From an uncultured Vogesella sp. (lineage in GTDB: Bacteria > Pseudomonadota > Gammaproteobacteria > Burkholderiales > Chromobacteriaceae), in contig CAMLGD010000182.1 of assembly GCA_946479405.1 (NCBI GenBank), positions 1-6,574 on the forward strand: 6,574 bases of DNA, written 5' to 3'. Below, piece by piece: positions 4,953 through 6,574 of this stretch. Positions within the stretch are counted from its first letter, which is position 1. Each line of letters opens with the position of its first letter. The notes beneath the pieces are model-generated. The model had not been told where the DNA came from. It did not search any database and worked only from the letters and a program-made list of their open reading frames with translations. A program made the position numbers and the translations under genes.

Positions 4953-4972
4953 TGCGGCCAACGTTGGCCGCA
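4953..4972. repeat. Palindromic repeat, copy 4 (perfect 20-bp palindrome)
   Basis: TGCGGCCAACGTTGGCCGCA, identical base for base to 2987-3006. It sits between the prlC stop codon (4989) and its terminator stem, so it is transcribed in the prlC 3' untranslated region. It marks the right boundary of the repeat-rich segment. Confidence 0.9.
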
Positions 4973-4988
4973 TCCCTCTAACCAACTC

Positions 4989-6574
4989 TCAAGACGCCGC
5001 CGGCTCGCTCATGCCGCTGTGCCGCAGCAGCGCGTCGATCTGCGGGTCGCGGCCGCGGAAAGCGCGGAAAGATTCCAGCGCCGGGCGGCTGCCGCCTACT
5101 GCCAGGATCTCGTCCCAGAACTGGCGGCCCACCACCGGGTTGGCGCCGCCGGCTTCCTCGAAGGCGGCGTAGGCGTCGGCGGACAGCACTTCCGCCCACT
5201 TGTAGCTGTAGTAGCCGGCCGCGTAGCCGCCGCCAAAGATGTGGCTGAAGCTGTTGGGGAAGCGGTTGTAGGCCGGCGGGCGGTTTACCGCCACTTCGTC
5301 GCGCACCTGCTCCAGCAGCGCCAGCCAGTCGATGTTGCCGGGGCTGGCGGCGGTGTAGAGCTGCATGTCGAACAGCGAGAATTCCAGCTGGCGCACCATC
5401 TGCATGCCGGACTGGAAGTTCTTGGCGGCGATCATCTTGTCGTACAGCTCGCGCGGCAGCGGCTGGCCGCTGTCGGCGTGGGCGGTCATGCCCTGCAGCA
5501 CGTCCCATTCCCAGCAGAAGTTCTCCATGAACTGGCTGGGCAGTTCTACCGCGTCCCACTCCACGCCGCTGATGCCGGCCACACCTAGTTCTTCCACGCG
5601 GGTGAGCAAGTGGTGCAGGCCGTGGCCGCATTCGTGGAACAGGGTGATGACTTCGTCGTGGGTGAAGTAGGCCGGCTTGTCGCCCACCGGGCGACTGAAG
5701 TTGCACACCAGGTAGGCCACCGGGGTCTGTACCTGGCCTGCCTTCACGCGGCGGCCGCGTACGTCGTCCATCCAGGCACCGGGGCGCTTGCCGTCGCGGG
5801 CATACAGGTCGAGGTAGAAGCCGCCCAGCAGCGTGTCGCCCTGGAAGATTTCGTAGTAGCGCACGTCCGGGTGCCAGGCGGCCACGCTGCGCGGAGCAAA
5901 GCGCACGCCGTACAGCTTGCCCACCACGCCGAACAGGCCGGCCAGCACCTTGGGCTCGGGGAAGTACTGCTTCACTTCGTGCTCGGAGAAGGCATAGCGC
6001 GCCACGCGCAGTTTTTCGGCGGCGTAGCTGATGTCCCAGGCCTGCAGTTCGGCCAGACCCAGCTCGTCGCGGGCGAAGGCCTCCAGCTCGGCACGATCCT
6101 GCAGCGCGTACGGCTTGGCGCGCTGCGCCAGGTCGCGCAGGAAGTCGATGACCTGCTGCGGGCTTTCCGCCATCTTGGTGTACAGCGACAGCTCGGCGTA
6201 GTTGGCAAAGCCCAGCAGCTGCGCTTCTTCTGCGGCCAACTGCAGCTTCTCGCGGATCAGCGGGCCGTTGTCCTGCTCGGCGGGGCCGAACTCGGAGGCG
6301 CGCTTGGCGTTGGCTTCATACAATTTTTCGCGCAGGGCGCGGTTGTCGGCGTACTGCAGCACCGGGAACAGCAGCGGGAACTGCAGGCCCAGCTTGTATT
6401 TGCCCGGCTGGCCGTCGGCCTCGGCCAGTGCCGCGTACATGGCGAGGGTATCTTCCGGAATGCCGGCCAGCTCGGCCACGTCTTCGATGTACAGCGAGAA
6501 GCTGTCGGTGGCGTCCATTACGTGCTGCGAGAACTGGTTGGACAGCTCGGCCAGGCGGCTGGACAGCTCGGCAA
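4989..6574 (-). CDS. prlC: Oligopeptidase A, M3 zinc metallopeptidase (C-terminal 527 residues, runs off right edge)
   Basis: A cytoplasmic oligopeptidase that degrades short peptides, including cleaved signal peptides in E. coli. 527 residues are visible; the family is about 680 long, so roughly the first 150 are outside the window. The reading frame stays open to base 6572, and the Met at 6518 is internal, being preceded by 'AELSSRLAELSNQFSQHV' as in OpdA. The zinc site is intact: HECGH at visible residues 313-317 (bases 5622-5636), with Glu343 in 'WDAVELPSQF' as third ligand after the 25-residue spacing of M3 peptidases. Also seen are 'FYLDLYARDGKRPGAWMDD', 'FTHDEVITLFHE', 'QLEFSLFD' and the C-terminal 'FSHIFGGGYAAGYYSYKWAEVL'. 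Thimet and Dcp-type M3 enzymes are the alternatives, but the match to E. coli OpdA is much closer. Its terminator is at 4909-4936. Confidence 0.96.
   Translation of the reverse strand, partial: AELSSRLAELSNQFSQHVMDATDSFSLYIEDVAELAGIPEDTLAMYAALAEADGQPGKYKLGLQFPLLFPVLQYADNRALREKLYEANAKRASEFGPAEQDNGPLIREKLQLAAEEAQLLGFANYAELSLYTKMAESPQQVIDFLRDLAQRAKPYALQDRAELEAFARDELGLAELQAWDISYAAEKLRVARYAFSEHEVKQYFPEPKVLAGLFGVVGKLYGVRFAPRSVAAWHPDVRYYEIFQGDTLLGGFYLDLYARDGKRPGAWMDDVRGRRVKAGQVQTPVAYLVCNFSRPVGDKPAYFTHDEVITLFHECGHGLHHLLTRVEELGVAGISGVEWDAVELPSQFMENFCWEWDVLQGMTAHADSGQPLPRELYDKMIAAKNFQSGMQMVRQLEFSLFDMQLYTAASPGNIDWLALLEQVRDEVAVNRPPAYNRFPNSFSHIFGGGYAAGYYSYKWAEVLSADAYAAFEEAGGANPVVGRQFWDEILAVGGSRPALESFRAFRGRDPQIDALLRHSGMSEPAAS

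Noticed and set aside
2987..4972. Integron attC sites or a cassette array
   Set aside because: The genes are separated by paired repeats as in cassettes, but the half-sites do not fit the attC core (RYYYAAC / GTTRRRY), no integrase is visible, and one boundary repeat lies in the 3' untranslated region of a core gene.
2987..4972. CRISPR array
   Set aside because: The repeats are 10-20 bp, palindromic, in mixed orientation and spaced irregularly by tens to hundreds of bases with genes between; no regular repeat-spacer pattern exists.
4932..5706. Long open frames on both strands over the 3' part of prlC (218 and 242 codons)
   Set aside because: They are shadows of the M3 peptidase frame, which has an intact zinc motif and continuous family similarity.

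Overview
The window is GC-rich (roughly 60-66% in the core genes) and looks like a betaproteobacterial chromosome. The gene set, the oligopeptidase A sequence and the many G/C third positions would suit a member of the Chromobacteriaceae/Neisseriales, such as a Vogesella- or Chromobacterium-like organism. That placement is from memory and only moderately secure. Both ends cut through genes.

Layout. (i) Bases 1-1056, minus strand: exodeoxyribonuclease III (xthA), followed 15 nt later by the start of a 5-carboxymethyl-2-hydroxymuconate isomerase-like tautomerase that runs off the left edge. A candidate promoter lies just upstream of xthA. (ii) Bases 1057-2283, plus strand: a region with no firm gene (a doubtful 90-aa ORF, a candidate promoter, a 13-bp long-range inverted repeat), then a LysE/RhtB-type exporter with a clear intrinsic terminator. 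(iii) Bases 2320-3006, minus strand: an SRPBCC/AHSA1-type gene with an extended -10 promoter upstream and a strong terminator 2 nt past its stop. A second minus-strand terminator lies about 90 nt further on and encloses a possible 21-codon ORF. (iv) Bases 2987-4972: an accessory-looking segment. It holds a peptidase M15-like gene of intermediate GC, a gene-free block with long imperfect palindromes, and an AT-rich gene (about 40% GC) that I recognise as DUF6680-like. Nine exact or one-mismatch copies of the half-site TGCGGCCAAC / GTTGGCCGCA punctuate this segment and sit at every boundary between its parts. (v) Bases 4989-6574, minus strand: the C-terminal three quarters of oligopeptidase A (prlC), a zinc M3 metallopeptidase, with its own terminator at 4909-4936.

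The housekeeping genes (DNA repair, peptide turnover, amino-acid export) are ordinary and do not form one pathway. The unusual material lies between 2987 and 4972: repeat-bounded modules, a large structured intergenic element, and a membrane-anchored protein of foreign base composition and unknown function. No complete new system can be demonstrated from this window alone. The repeat family and the structured element are the items most worth following up.
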